Assembly (NCBI GenBank): GCA_002450895.1
Contig: DKAR01000189.1
Coordinates: 2,660-34,560 of the forward strand
DNA: 31,901 bases
Origin: Proteobacteria bacterium UBA6921
Lineage (GTDB): Bacteria > Pseudomonadota > Gammaproteobacteria > SG8-11
Direction: 5' to 3'
Shown one piece after another: positions 1 to 7,689 of this stretch. Positions within the stretch are counted from its first letter, which is position 1; each line of letters starts with the position of its first letter. The notes under the pieces are model-generated. The model ran no database searches and was not told the origin of the DNA. It saw only the letters and a list, made by a program, of their open reading frames with translations. The position numbers and the translations under genes are program-made.

Positions 1-1353
1 GTTGATCATGTTGCCCCAGCTGTCCATCGTCGGGTCGACGCCGACGCCCACATAACTCAGCACCGCCTCGGCCAGCACCAGCCCGCTGAAATCCAGAACA
101 ACGGCGATCAGCACGATATGCATGACATTCGGTAAGACATGGCGGGAGATTATGCGGAAATTTCCCACGCCCATGGCCGTCGCCGCCTGAATGTAATCAA
201 GCTCGCGCAACTTCATCGTTTCACCGCGCAACAGGCGACACAGTCCCGTCCAGCTTGTTACGCCCAGAATTGCGCACAAAAACAGCAGCCGAAGGTCGGC
301 ACGCTGCAGTGTTTCAAGGTTTTCAGCTTGTGTATTCAAATACACCTGCAACAACAAAACGGCGGACGCAATCAGGAGTACACCGGGAATTGAGTTGAGC
401 GTTGTGTAGAGATACTGAATCACATCGTCGATCCAGCCGCGGAAGTAGCCCGCCATTGTTCCCAGCATGACGGCAAACGGCAGCATGATGAGTGTGGTCA
501 ACGTACCGATCACTAACCCGGTCCGTATGCTTTTCACCGACTGATAAAACACATCCTGGCCGACCTTGTCAGTCCCAAAAATGTGATACAGCGGCGCAAG
601 AATCGCGGCGGCACACACGATCACCAATACAAACGCCAGCGTTCCCAGCACTACAACCCAGGGCGTATCGGTTTCGCCCCGCATCATGCGTGTCAGCGCG
701 ACACCGAACGATACGTTGGCAATGCGTGCCACGCGCAATGCAATGACAATGGCAACAATCCCAACCACGACGATGGCAACCGCAATCCCGCCCGCGGCAT
801 GCAATGCGATATCGCCTGCACGGTCGTCTGGGTTTGCAAGGTGCGCACCCCCATATTTAAGCCTTGGAAACTCGCGAACCTGAGTGCCGTCCCCGCGATC
901 GACGGTCTCTTTAACAAATGCATGCGTCGCGAATGGAGCCGAATAGGTGCGCTCTACGTTTTCCCGCACGCGCGAAGCCATGGCATCCAGCACGCTCAGC
1001 GTCTCACCACTGAACACCAGTTCACCGCTACCCTCTTTTCTCGTGCCCTGCTTGAAATGAATCGAATCCAGCAAGCCGACCGCGACGAACGCAAGCAGCA
1101 CGACCAGCGACATCATGGCGAGCCGCCGGCGCTTCACCTGTCGCCACGGCGCGCGCAAATGTTCGTGCGTTGCGGCGTACATTCCAAACAGGCCAATGCT
1201 AAAAACCAGAAGGTAAATCAACCCGTCGGTCCAAAGAACAATGGGTTTGAGTTCAAGCGCCAGAAACATTACCCGAGCCATAGTGGCAGTCAGCAGCGCG
1301 ACGGACATCGCGATCAATGCGGGTTTGCGTAGTGACTGGCTGGTTTCGCTCAT
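1..1353 (-). CDS. ABC transporter permease, DppC/OppC-like with N-terminal extension (partial, 3' end off window)
   Basis: Inner-membrane permease of a peptide/nickel-class ABC importer. The reading frame is open from an ATG at 1353 to the left edge (451 codons seen), so the C-terminus is missing. The canonical OppC-like part begins near residue 220, with a segment reading HIFGTDKVGQDVF that matches the family's GTDxxGRD signature. A good EAA loop follows near the end (YIQAATAMGVGNF, then RHVLPN), which contacts the ATPase. Before it lie about 200 extra residues with at least four hydrophobic segments (for example GLIYLLVFSIGLFGMYAA) and a soluble stretch; this is longer than the usual permease of about 280-300 residues. 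The gene starts 8 bp after the preceding permease stop and is surely co-transcribed. The ATPase genes are expected beyond the left edge. The substrate cannot be read from the sequence. Confidence 0.9.
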   Translation of the reverse strand, partial: MSETSQSLRKPALIAMSVALLTATMARVMFLALELKPIVLWTDGLIYLLVFSIGLFGMYAATHEHLRAPWRQVKRRRLAMMSLVVLLAFVAVGLLDSIHFKQGTRKEGSGELVFSGETLSVLDAMASRVRENVERTYSAPFATHAFVKETVDRGDGTQVREFPRLKYGGAHLANPDDRAGDIALHAAGGIAVAIVVVGIVAIVIALRVARIANVSFGVALTRMMRGETDTPWVVVLGTLAFVLVIVCAAAILAPLYHIFGTDKVGQDVFYQSVKSIRTGLVIGTLTTLIMLPFAVMLGTMAGYFRGWIDDVIQYLYTTLNSIPGVLLIASAVLLLQVYLNTQAENLETLQRADLRLLFLCAILGVTSWTGLCRLLRGETMKLRELDYIQAATAMGVGNFRIISRHVLPNVMHIVLIAVVLDFSGLVLAEAVLSYVGVGVDPTMDSWGNMIN

Positions 1354-1361
1354 CGTCACCA

Positions 1362-2339
1362 TCATCCAAGGCGAATGCGTGGATCAACCAGCGTGTACGA
1401 AATATCAGTCAAGATCAGGCCGACGATATAAAGCACTGAGCCTAGGAAGACCATCGCGCGGACGATGGCAAAATCCTGGCTGTTGATTGCGTCGATGGTG
1501 TAGCTTCCAAGCCCCGGAATTCCAAAAAACGACTCGGTGATCAGGCTACCCATGAACAACGTGGGCAATACAACGACGACGCCCGTCAAGATTGGAATCA
1601 TGCCGTTTTTCAACACATGCCTGAACAGCACGCGCACTTCCGAAAGACCCTTCGCACGTGCCGTGCGTACATAATCCTTACCCATCTCTTCGAGGAAGAT
1701 GGTGCGATACCAACGCACGCCGGCACCGATGCCGCCGATGACGCCGACAATGACGGGTAATATCAGAAACTTGGCCGCTTCGACACCCGTGTCGTAGCCG
1801 GAAATCGGTACGAGATGCAGCAATTTACTGATCAGGTACTGGCCGCCGATGATGTAAAACATCCCCGAAATCGACATCATCACGACGCAGAGCACCACAC
1901 CCCACAGATCGATGTACGTGGCGCGGAAGAACGCCACCAACAGCGCAAACGTAATATTGATTAGCAAGCCGACGATCAGCACCGGTATCGCAATTGCTAG
2001 GCTGGCCCACATACGTTGGCGAATATCGTGACGGATGTTACGTCCGTCGTCCGAATCCCCAAAATCAAACGCAAAAAGCTTTACGGATTTTTCAAAAAAG
2101 ATGGTGTCAATGACTTTTGCGCTGCCCGGCACAGCTGAATTGAGCAATAGGGGTTTGTCATATCCGTGATCCTGCTTCCATTTGTCAATGGCCTCCGGCG
2201 TGACGTGTTTCATGCCAAGGTGCATGCGAGCCATATTCTCCGGAGAGTTCACGACAAAAAATAACGTGAATGTGATGAGGTTGACACCGATCAAAATTGG
2301 GATGGCGTAGGCGATACGGCGCAGAATGTAATTAATCAC
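1362..2339 (-). CDS. ABC transporter permease, DppB/OppB-like
   Basis: Inner-membrane permease partner in the same peptide/nickel-class importer, 325 residues. I choose the GTG at 2339 because it gives the family N-terminus (INYILRRIAYAIPILIG, a first membrane helix). It also overlaps the TGA of the binding-protein gene as GTGA, a layout typical of translational coupling; longer upstream readings lie inside the preceding gene. Several membrane segments follow, and the EAA loop is visible as DYVRTARAKGLSEVRVLFRHVLKN. The C-terminus LVDPRIRLG is the classic end of DppB/OppB proteins. A large loop after the first helix (roughly residues 30-110) probably faces the periplasm, as in the family. Family assignment is secure; substrate is unknown. 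Confidence 0.92.
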   Translation of the reverse strand: MINYILRRIAYAIPILIGVNLITFTLFFVVNSPENMARMHLGMKHVTPEAIDKWKQDHGYDKPLLLNSAVPGSAKVIDTIFFEKSVKLFAFDFGDSDDGRNIRHDIRQRMWASLAIAIPVLIVGLLINITFALLVAFFRATYIDLWGVVLCVVMMSISGMFYIIGGQYLISKLLHLVPISGYDTGVEAAKFLILPVIVGVIGGIGAGVRWYRTIFLEEMGKDYVRTARAKGLSEVRVLFRHVLKNGMIPILTGVVVVLPTLFMGSLITESFFGIPGLGSYTIDAINSQDFAIVRAMVFLGSVLYIVGLILTDISYTLVDPRIRLG

Positions 2340-4570
2340 CGCTCGACCCTCGTTTCGTGACGGCGATAGGTCACCAGTGCAGGAATTGTAGCGACCACCA
2401 ACACGATCAAAATTACCCACAATGGCCAAACCACCGGAGCATTCCATTCCGCGCGCTTTTGTGAACGCAACTCAGGATCAATTCGCTTGTACTTTAGTGT
2501 ATTGTTCGCCATGTGGTTCGGTTTGGCATTTCTAAACCACGCGTGATACAAGCCGAATTCTTTCGGGTGCAATCCCCAAATCCATGGCGCGTCGAGCCGC
2601 GCGATCTCGACCATTTGATCGATCACCTTCTGGCGCGATGGTCCGTTGTCCATATTCTTCATCTTCACAAACAGTGCATCGAATTCCTTGTTGCTGTAGT
2701 TCGCAGCGTTCTCTCCCTGAAATTTCACTTTTCCGTTTGGACCGTAAAGCAAGAATAGAAAATTTTCCGGATCGGGGTAGTCCGCGTTCCATCCCCACCC
2801 AAACAACTGCGCGTTTCCCTTCAGCATCTTGTCCTGAAAGCGGTTGTAGTCGGTCCCGCGAATGACGAGTTCAACGTTCAGTTTTTTGAACTGTTTTCGC
2901 AACCAGTCCAGCCCCGCTTTGCTGTCGGGACTTCCGCTTACAGTCGTATCTAAATTGATAATGAGTGAAGCACCGGTCTGAGGGTCCACTCCCCCGGGAT
3001 AGCCGGCTTCTATCAACAGTTGCCTCGCTGCGTCGATCGACTTGCGTTGCGGCACATTGTTAACCCAGTTGTAGACATAGGGGTTAATTCCCTCTGCGCC
3101 TTCGCGATAACCGAAAATACCCGGCGGAATTGGTCCTTGTGCCGCAATACCGCGACCATTGAGAAATATCGAGATGCGCTCCTCGTAATCCAGCGCTATA
3201 GAAATCGCAAGTCGCAGCTTTCGCGCACGTTCCGTGTCACCTCCAACGACAGGATCGAGCATGTTAAACCCCATATACGAGGTAGTCGTTTGCACGGTCG
3301 TGACGAGCCGAATTCCCTTGGCGCGCATCTCTTCACTGAGCGTTGCTTCACCAGCAGCATCGAATCGCACGGCCTGGTCAAACGTATCCGATGCAATGCC
3401 TGATGTGTCGTAGTACCCTTGCAGGAATTTGTTCCAGTATGGAATGTTTTCCTTTTCCAGTTTGAACACCGCTCGATCGATAAACGGCAACGGTTTTCCC
3501 GCATCCTTGAGCATGCCGGCCTCGGCATCACCGCTCTCACCCTCACTGGGGTAGGCTTCCCCATGAAAGTTCGGATTACGCACCAGCACCATTTCCCGAT
3601 TCGGATTGTTGATCGTCAGCATGTATGGGCCCGTGCCGACCGGATACCAGTCGAGCGTAATATTTTTTGCCTTCAAACCCGGCTGCGTATAGAAGATGTC
3701 TGCTTCCTGGGGTACCGGAGCAAAAAACGGCATCGCAAGCCAATACAGCAGTTGCGGGTACTTGCCCTTGATTTTGATACGGTACGTATGCCGATCGATG
3801 ACGGACGCACCTTCGAGTGGGTATTGAGTTAAATCTAAATAAAAACCTTCGCCCTTCGCCTTCTCGAGCTTTTCGTATTCGGATTTGAGCGTGGCACCAA
3901 ATTCTCCCAATCCGACGATGTATTCGGCCATGACACCCAAGATCGGCGAATGCAACTTGGGATGAGCAAGTCGTTTGATCTCGTAAACATAATCATCGGC
4001 GGTCAGTTCTCGCGTGCCGGTTTCCTCGAAATCTGCCAAGGCGTCGATGTGATCCAACTGGGCGGGCGACAATGCATGATAGAGAAACGCCCCGCTCACA
4101 TCGCGCGCAAAAGCGGGATGCGGCTGGTAACGTATTCCCGGTTTGATATGAATATCGTAAATCGAGAAAGCGATCCGATCCGCCTCCGCGTTTGCTGGAA
4201 GCTCGTGTCCGTCTTTATCGACGAAAATCGGTTTTGGAATTTCCGTTGTCGTCGCTGGAATCAATTCGTAGGGACGCTTCAGGTAGTGATACTGTAGCGG
4301 CGGCTCGTATACTTGGCCGGTGAATTCAATTTCGTTGGAGCTGTAGGACTGCGCCGGATCCAGGTGTTTCGGGCGCTCGAAAAAAGACGAGTAATGAATG
4401 TTTTGATTGGTCTCGGACTCCGGGTAAGGATTATTCCAGTCCCGATTGCCGCATCCGGCCAATTGCAATGCCATCGCTGCGACGAGCGAGCAAGGAATGA
4501 ATGACCTGACAATTGTTCCGAGATTCAATGCGGTCGACGATCTTTTTGTGAAGTTGCCATAAACTGCCAT
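2336..4570 (-). CDS. ABC transporter substrate-binding lipoprotein (SBP_bac_5 family) with C-terminal membrane segment
   Basis: Extracytoplasmic solute-binding protein of the family-5 (peptide/nickel) type, which delivers ligand to the two permeases downstream. From the ATG at 4570 it has 744 residues, longer than the usual 500-600. A hydrophobic signal ends in a lipobox LAGC with the lipidated Cys at about residue 40. Family-5 features include LDPAQSYSSNEIEF near the N-terminus, VGTGPYML mid-protein, and a GWGWNADYPDPENF segment. The C-terminus carries a strong membrane segment (WPLWVILIVLVVATIPALV) followed by a basic tail, which ordinary binding proteins lack. The start is uncertain: no clear ribosome-binding site is visible, and the frame stays open upstream into the Nudix gene. 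The ATG at 4570 lies 38 bp after the Nudix stop. Its stop overlaps the permease start. Confidence 0.88.
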   Translation of the reverse strand: MAVYGNFTKRSSTALNLGTIVRSFIPCSLVAAMALQLAGCGNRDWNNPYPESETNQNIHYSSFFERPKHLDPAQSYSSNEIEFTGQVYEPPLQYHYLKRPYELIPATTTEIPKPIFVDKDGHELPANAEADRIAFSIYDIHIKPGIRYQPHPAFARDVSGAFLYHALSPAQLDHIDALADFEETGTRELTADDYVYEIKRLAHPKLHSPILGVMAEYIVGLGEFGATLKSEYEKLEKAKGEGFYLDLTQYPLEGASVIDRHTYRIKIKGKYPQLLYWLAMPFFAPVPQEADIFYTQPGLKAKNITLDWYPVGTGPYMLTINNPNREMVLVRNPNFHGEAYPSEGESGDAEAGMLKDAGKPLPFIDRAVFKLEKENIPYWNKFLQGYYDTSGIASDTFDQAVRFDAAGEATLSEEMRAKGIRLVTTVQTTTSYMGFNMLDPVVGGDTERARKLRLAISIALDYEERISIFLNGRGIAAQGPIPPGIFGYREGAEGINPYVYNWVNNVPQRKSIDAARQLLIEAGYPGGVDPQTGASLIINLDTTVSGSPDSKAGLDWLRKQFKKLNVELVIRGTDYNRFQDKMLKGNAQLFGWGWNADYPDPENFLFLLYGPNGKVKFQGENAANYSNKEFDALFVKMKNMDNGPSRQKVIDQMVEIARLDAPWIWGLHPKEFGLYHAWFRNAKPNHMANNTLKYKRIDPELRSQKRAEWNAPVVWPLWVILIVLVVATIPALVTYRRHETRVER

Positions 4571-4608
4571 TGATTGGCGGACGATGCAAATCCTGCCGGC
4601 GCGGGGCA

Positions 4609-5124
4609 TCAGGCAGGCGGCAGCAACATCCACCGATAGATCGCAATCAGCGTTTTTGCATCACGAATCTCACCGGATTGGATCATCGTCTCGAGCTCAC
4701 CCCGAGTGCGCCAGTGAATCTCGAGCACTTCATGGGCGTCATGCTGCGTCGGGACTTCGCGCAAGCCTCTCGCCAAATACAAGTGAATCACCTCATCGCA
4801 AAATCCTGGCGTTGTTACCGTGGAACCCAACGAAACCCAATCGTCGGCGGTTCGCCCGGCTTCCTCCGCAAGTTCGCGCTTGGCGGTTGCCATGGCCGGC
4901 TCGTCGGCCTCGAGCTTGCCCGCAGGAAGCTCCCACAGCCAATCCCGGATCGGATGGCGGTATTGGCGCAAAAGGCACACTCTTCCCTGCGCATCTTCCG
5001 CGACAATCGCCGCGCCTCCAGGGTGATGCGCGACTTCAATCGTTGCAGATTGACCATTGGGCAACGTAACGGTTTCAAGCTCCAGCCTGATTACACGACC
5101 CACAAACACTTCGCGCGCGTCCAT
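4609..5124 (-). CDS. Nudix hydrolase, ADP-ribose pyrophosphatase-like
   Basis: Cytoplasmic Nudix hydrolase of 171 residues, probably cleaving ADP-ribose or a similar nucleoside diphosphate derivative to AMP plus a phosphosugar with Mg2+. The Nudix box is complete: GKLEADE followed by seven residues and RELAEEAGR, matching GX5EX7REUXEEXGU. The preceding segment VCLLRQYRHPIRDWLWELPAG is typical of the ADP-ribose pyrophosphatase branch, as is the TPGFCDE stretch after the box. I prefer the ATG at 5124, which has GGGAA about 7 bases upstream; a GTG at 5148 would add 8 residues. It lies just after the porin terminator and 38 bp before the ABC binding-protein gene. It could be transcribed by porin read-through or from an unseen promoter. 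Exact substrate is not proven by sequence. Confidence 0.9.
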   Translation of the reverse strand: MDAREVFVGRVIRLELETVTLPNGQSATIEVAHHPGGAAIVAEDAQGRVCLLRQYRHPIRDWLWELPAGKLEADEPAMATAKRELAEEAGRTADDWVSLGSTVTTPGFCDEVIHLYLARGLREVPTQHDAHEVLEIHWRTRGELETMIQSGEIRDAKTLIAIYRWMLLPPA

Positions 5125-5147
5125 AGCATTTCCCGACAGTAGGCCCA

Positions 5148-5177
5148 CAAAAAGCTACGGGGCCCGAAGGCCCCGTA
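5148..5177 (-). terminator. Rho-independent terminator of the porin gene
   Basis: A perfect 9-bp stem (TACGGGGCC pairing with GGCCCCGTA, 5156-5164 and 5169-5177) encloses a 4-base loop that reads TTCG on the minus strand. It is followed on that strand by GC and five T's. It lies 28 bp past the porin stop codon and just before the Nudix gene, so it should end most porin transcripts. Confidence 0.88.
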
Positions 5178-5205
5178 ACAAACTAACACTCAAGTAACGC
5201 TTGGC

Positions 5206-6246
5206 TTAGAACTTGTGCCACACGCCGAGCGAAATGCCCGAGGTGTCATCACCCGCGGCCGGAACCTGGCGTTCCGCAGCGACGTTGGAGTGACCACCAC
5301 CCGACGGGGTAAACGTTCCCGCGTCACCGTTGGCAGAAGCAGCGATCGTCACATAGACCATCGTGGCCTTCGACAAGCTATGGTCATATCCCAAAGCGAT
5401 AACAGAGCCTTCGGTATCTGGAACGTTGTCGTCTTCGCTGGAGCTATAGAGTTGGGCCTTGATCTTGCCAGAGCCAACTTTGAACGCGCCGCCCACGCCG
5501 AAAGCCGTGGTGTCACGTCCATCGACGCCCTTGCCGTTGGTCGTGCTTTGCACCAGGAAGTTGACGGAAGCTGCACCGAAATTCATCGCGCCAATCGCAC
5601 GAATCGTCGATTCTTCCTTCTGGGTAGCAACCGTGGCATTCGTATAGGTCTTGCCGTAGTTTTCGTAGCCGACGCCAAACGTCATGGTGTCCAAACCAAT
5701 CATGACATTCATTGCGAATGCGCTTGCGTCTTTCTTGCCGTCTTCCGGAATGAAAGCTACGGAGATCACGGCCGGTCCCAACTTCGGGGTCGCGTAGACG
5801 ATCTGATCGCCTGGGCGAGCATCAGCACTGGTGAACTTGCTGGTGACCGAACGAGCGTCGCCAAACTGGTTGGTGAACAGGTCGGCCTTGCGGCCCACTT
5901 GCTTGACCAGGCTGTCGATGCGACCGATCTTGATTTCGCCAAAGCCACCCGCCAATCCGACATAGGTGTTCTTGTCATAGATAACAGCGTTGGCGCCGGC
6001 ACTGCTGCCGTCCATGCCGAAGCCCTGTTCGATGTACCACATGGCCTTCAGGCCACCTTCGATTTCTTCGCCACCCTTGAAACCAATGGCGGAGTCATTG
6101 CTGTTAACGTAGATGTAGCCATCGGTTCCGTTGTCGATGCTGTCGATCGACACATGAGCGTTACCGAAAATCGTGGTTTCCGCGTTAGCTGCGCCGGCGG
6201 CCGCCAGTGCTGCGCCAACTGCGATTGCGATTACTGATTTCTTCAT
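5206..6246 (-). CDS. Outer-membrane porin (Gram-negative general porin family)
   Basis: Trimeric beta-barrel porin precursor of 346 residues that would let small hydrophilic solutes cross the outer membrane. It has a classic signal peptide, MKKSVIAIAVGAALAAAG, with cleavage predicted after ANA. The mature start ETTIFGNAHVSID is typical of proteobacterial general porins, as are FGEIKIGRID and FTNQFGD in the first third. The last residue is Phe (GVWHKF), the recognition signal for the BAM assembly machinery. The start has a strong ribosome-binding site, GGGAG, 7-8 bases upstream. It is monocistronic by appearance: own promoter upstream, strong terminator downstream. Transport selectivity cannot be judged from sequence. 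Confidence 0.93.
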   Translation of the reverse strand: MKKSVIAIAVGAALAAAGAANAETTIFGNAHVSIDSIDNGTDGYIYVNSNDSAIGFKGGEEIEGGLKAMWYIEQGFGMDGSSAGANAVIYDKNTYVGLAGGFGEIKIGRIDSLVKQVGRKADLFTNQFGDARSVTSKFTSADARPGDQIVYATPKLGPAVISVAFIPEDGKKDASAFAMNVMIGLDTMTFGVGYENYGKTYTNATVATQKEESTIRAIGAMNFGAASVNFLVQSTTNGKGVDGRDTTAFGVGGAFKVGSGKIKAQLYSSSEDDNVPDTEGSVIALGYDHSLSKATMVYVTIAASANGDAGTFTPSGGGHSNVAAERQVPAAGDDTSGISLGVWHKF

Positions 6247-6302
6247 TGTTGCTCTCCCGTAGTTGAGTCGTTTGGTAGATCTACCGGTATCGACGCGGTG
6301 TA

Positions 6303-6330
6303 GTTATAGCAGCTTTTGGCAAAGTTGCAA
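6303..6330 (-). promoter_or_regulatory. Predicted sigma-70 promoter of the porin gene
   Basis: On the minus strand a -35 box TTGCAA (6325-6330) is separated by 16 bp from a -10 box TATAAC (6303-6308). It is about 57 bp upstream of the porin start codon. The -35 box falls inside one copy of a repeated 12-mer, which suggests a regulator could act here. This is a consensus match only. Confidence 0.6.
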
Positions 6331-6441
6331 CAAATGCGCTTTTTACACCTGTCTACTGTCCCGTTTGTTGCAAGAAAGTTACAACATGTTGGCCAGTGTA
6401 GCGACTGGAAAAACGCGTTCTTGAGGGGGAAAGTTGCGACA
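6321..6441. repeat. Three spaced direct repeats AAAGTTRCRACA upstream of the porin gene
   Basis: Copies lie at 6321-6332 (AAAGTTGCAACA), 6375-6386 (AAAGTTACAACA) and 6430-6441 (AAAGTTGCGACA), 54 and 55 bp apart. The first contains the predicted -35 box of the porin. The middle copy is part of a 21-bp imperfect dyad (6366-6386, arms TGTTGnAA and TTnCAACA). The sequence between the copies is not repeated. This looks like an operator array in the 268-bp gap between the porin and the lipoprotein gene; nothing else was recognised in that gap. Confidence 0.55.
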
Positions 6442-6514
6442 CGCGTTGCAGTTGGGACGGCTGCGGAACCTGTCGTAAGGGCCGGTAAAAAGGGAAAAAG
6501 ATGGTTGGACAATA

Positions 6515-7060
6515 CTAAGAAATAGAGTCGAGGTGCCGCTCGAGCACCGGCTTCCAGCGCGATCGATTAAGCTGCTCTATCAAGGACTTCCAAGCGGATC
6601 GCTCGCGTTGGGCATCGGCACTTAGTTGGTAATGAATGCCCAGTTCTTTCAATTGCATGTCCTGTTGGATTTTCACCACACCAATATAGACAGGCGCGCC
6701 CGGGGCGATCTCAAACGTGAATTGCTCCTCGTTTTCTGAAGGGACCGCCAAGGTCATCTCCTTCTTCCCGGGTTTCGTCGACACGCTAACGAGCTGGTAC
6801 TGCCCTGGCTTCAAGCCCTGGAAGACGAACAAATCTCCGACCCGCTCCCCCTCAACCAGTAGATCCCCGATGACCTTACGTATAACGACTTTCACGGCGT
6901 TCGACTCGGACCGCTCCCCCATGAAGCTCTTGGTCGAGATTTCGGGCTCGACGACCAGCAGCCCCGCGACGTCGGGGGAGCCGCTCAGGACGAACTTTTC
7001 CGAGCATCCCGTCAAAGCGACGAAGATCAGCACAAGCAGCGCAGCAAACGGATTCCGCAT
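6515..7060 (-). CDS. Putative lipoprotein of unknown function
   Basis: A predicted lipoprotein of 181 residues that I cannot place in a named family. The ATG at 7060 gives MRNPFAALLVLIFVALTGC, a short signal with lipobox LTGC, so Cys19 should be lipidated after export. The Ser after the Cys favours the outer membrane by the +2 rule. The mature part is about 160 residues and mixed in character. A stretch around FVFQGLKPGQYQLVSVS resembles the beta-sandwich turns of carboxypeptidase-regulatory-like folds that carry a G-L-x-P-G-x-Y motif; this is weak. The C-terminus (about 45 residues) is charged and probably helical. A GTG at 7075 could add five residues. It is divergent from the sixA-like gene with 59 bp between the two starts. 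Confidence 0.75.
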   Translation of the reverse strand: MRNPFAALLVLIFVALTGCSEKFVLSGSPDVAGLLVVEPEISTKSFMGERSESNAVKVVIRKVIGDLLVEGERVGDLFVFQGLKPGQYQLVSVSTKPGKKEMTLAVPSENEEQFTFEIAPGAPVYIGVVKIQQDMQLKELGIHYQLSADAQRERSAWKSLIEQLNRSRWKPVLERHLDSIS

Positions 7061-7062
7061 TA

Positions 7063-7075
7063 TTGAGTCACTCAA
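7063..7075. promoter_or_regulatory. 13-bp perfect palindrome between divergent genes, candidate operator
   Basis: TTGAGTCACTCAA is a perfect dyad centred on C7069, lying between the start codons of the divergent lipoprotein and sixA-like genes. A further TCACTCA half-copy occurs at 7097-7103. It is placed where a dimeric regulator could control one or both genes. No regulator can be named. Confidence 0.4.
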
Positions 7076-7119
7076 ATCGTGTCATGCAATTACACATCAC
7101 TCACTATTAAGATTAGGCG

Positions 7120-7689
7120 ATGAATCAAAAAAATCCCCGGCCACCCCAGATTCGCCTACAGGCCGAAAGTAGAGACCAACGTTACGTGATCATGTTCCGC
7201 CATGGTCTGGCGGAAACGCGATCGAACCCGGCGGACGACCCGCGACGCCGATTGACTACGATGGGCCACAGCGAAGTTGCCGTCACCGCCCGAGGCCTAC
7301 AGAGCCTGGTGCCCCGGATCAGCCTTATTGTGACGAGTTCATTTCCGCGTGCCCGGGACACCGCAAAGCGCCTCGCAGACCGATTTCACCCGCGGCACGG
7401 CGTACTCGAACTCTCCAGCCTTCGACCTGGCGGCCATTTGAGGGCGACATCCGCATTCCTGCGCAGAATTCGGCTACCCGTTATCGCCGTCGTCGGGCAC
7501 GAACCTGATCTTTCGAACCTGGCAGCGCAGCTGTGTGGAATGGATCCCGCGACCCAACTACATTTATCCAAATCCGGAGCCCGCCTGCTTGTACTGGAAT
7601 CCCCTGGCCCGGGCGGAGCGCGCATGATTTGGCAACTTCGCGCGCAACAGCTGAAAGAACTCGCCGAGGATAGCCAAACGCGTGCCTAA
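7120..7689 (+). CDS. sixA: SixA-like phosphohistidine phosphatase (histidine phosphatase superfamily)
   Basis: Cytoplasmic histidine-phosphatase-superfamily enzyme of 189 residues, closest in layout to SixA, which removes phosphate from phosphohistidine on signalling or phosphotransfer proteins. The catalytic RHG motif sits at FRHGLAE (His28). The second active-site His is in VVGHEPDLS, the typical SixA form. SSFPRARDTAKRLAD supplies the usual Arg. About 20 residues precede the core, so an internal start (GTG at 7186) is possible; I keep the ATG at 7120. The stop overlaps the ppx start by 8 bp, so the two genes are translated together. The link to polyphosphate genes is common in proteobacteria. 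The target protein is not known from this sequence. Confidence 0.82.
   Translation: MNQKNPRPPQIRLQAESRDQRYVIMFRHGLAETRSNPADDPRRRLTTMGHSEVAVTARGLQSLVPRISLIVTSSFPRARDTAKRLADRFHPRHGVLELSSLRPGGHLRATSAFLRRIRLPVIAVVGHEPDLSNLAAQLCGMDPATQLHLSKSGARLLVLESPGPGGARMIWQLRAQQLKELAEDSQTRA

Noticed and set aside
583..1332. 249-codon plus-strand open frame opposite the left-edge permease
   Set aside because: The minus-strand permease has membrane helices and an EAA loop. The plus product is an unstructured His/Asn/Arg-rich string typical of an antisense frame.
5215..6237. 340-codon plus-strand open frame covering almost the whole porin gene
   Set aside because: It is antisense to a porin with a signal peptide, strong ribosome-binding site, promoter and terminator. 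Its product shows no family features.
6243..6512. 89-codon minus-strand open frame in the gap upstream of the porin
   Set aside because: It overlaps the porin promoter and start, is Cys-rich without pattern, and has no ribosome-binding site. The region reads as regulatory DNA.
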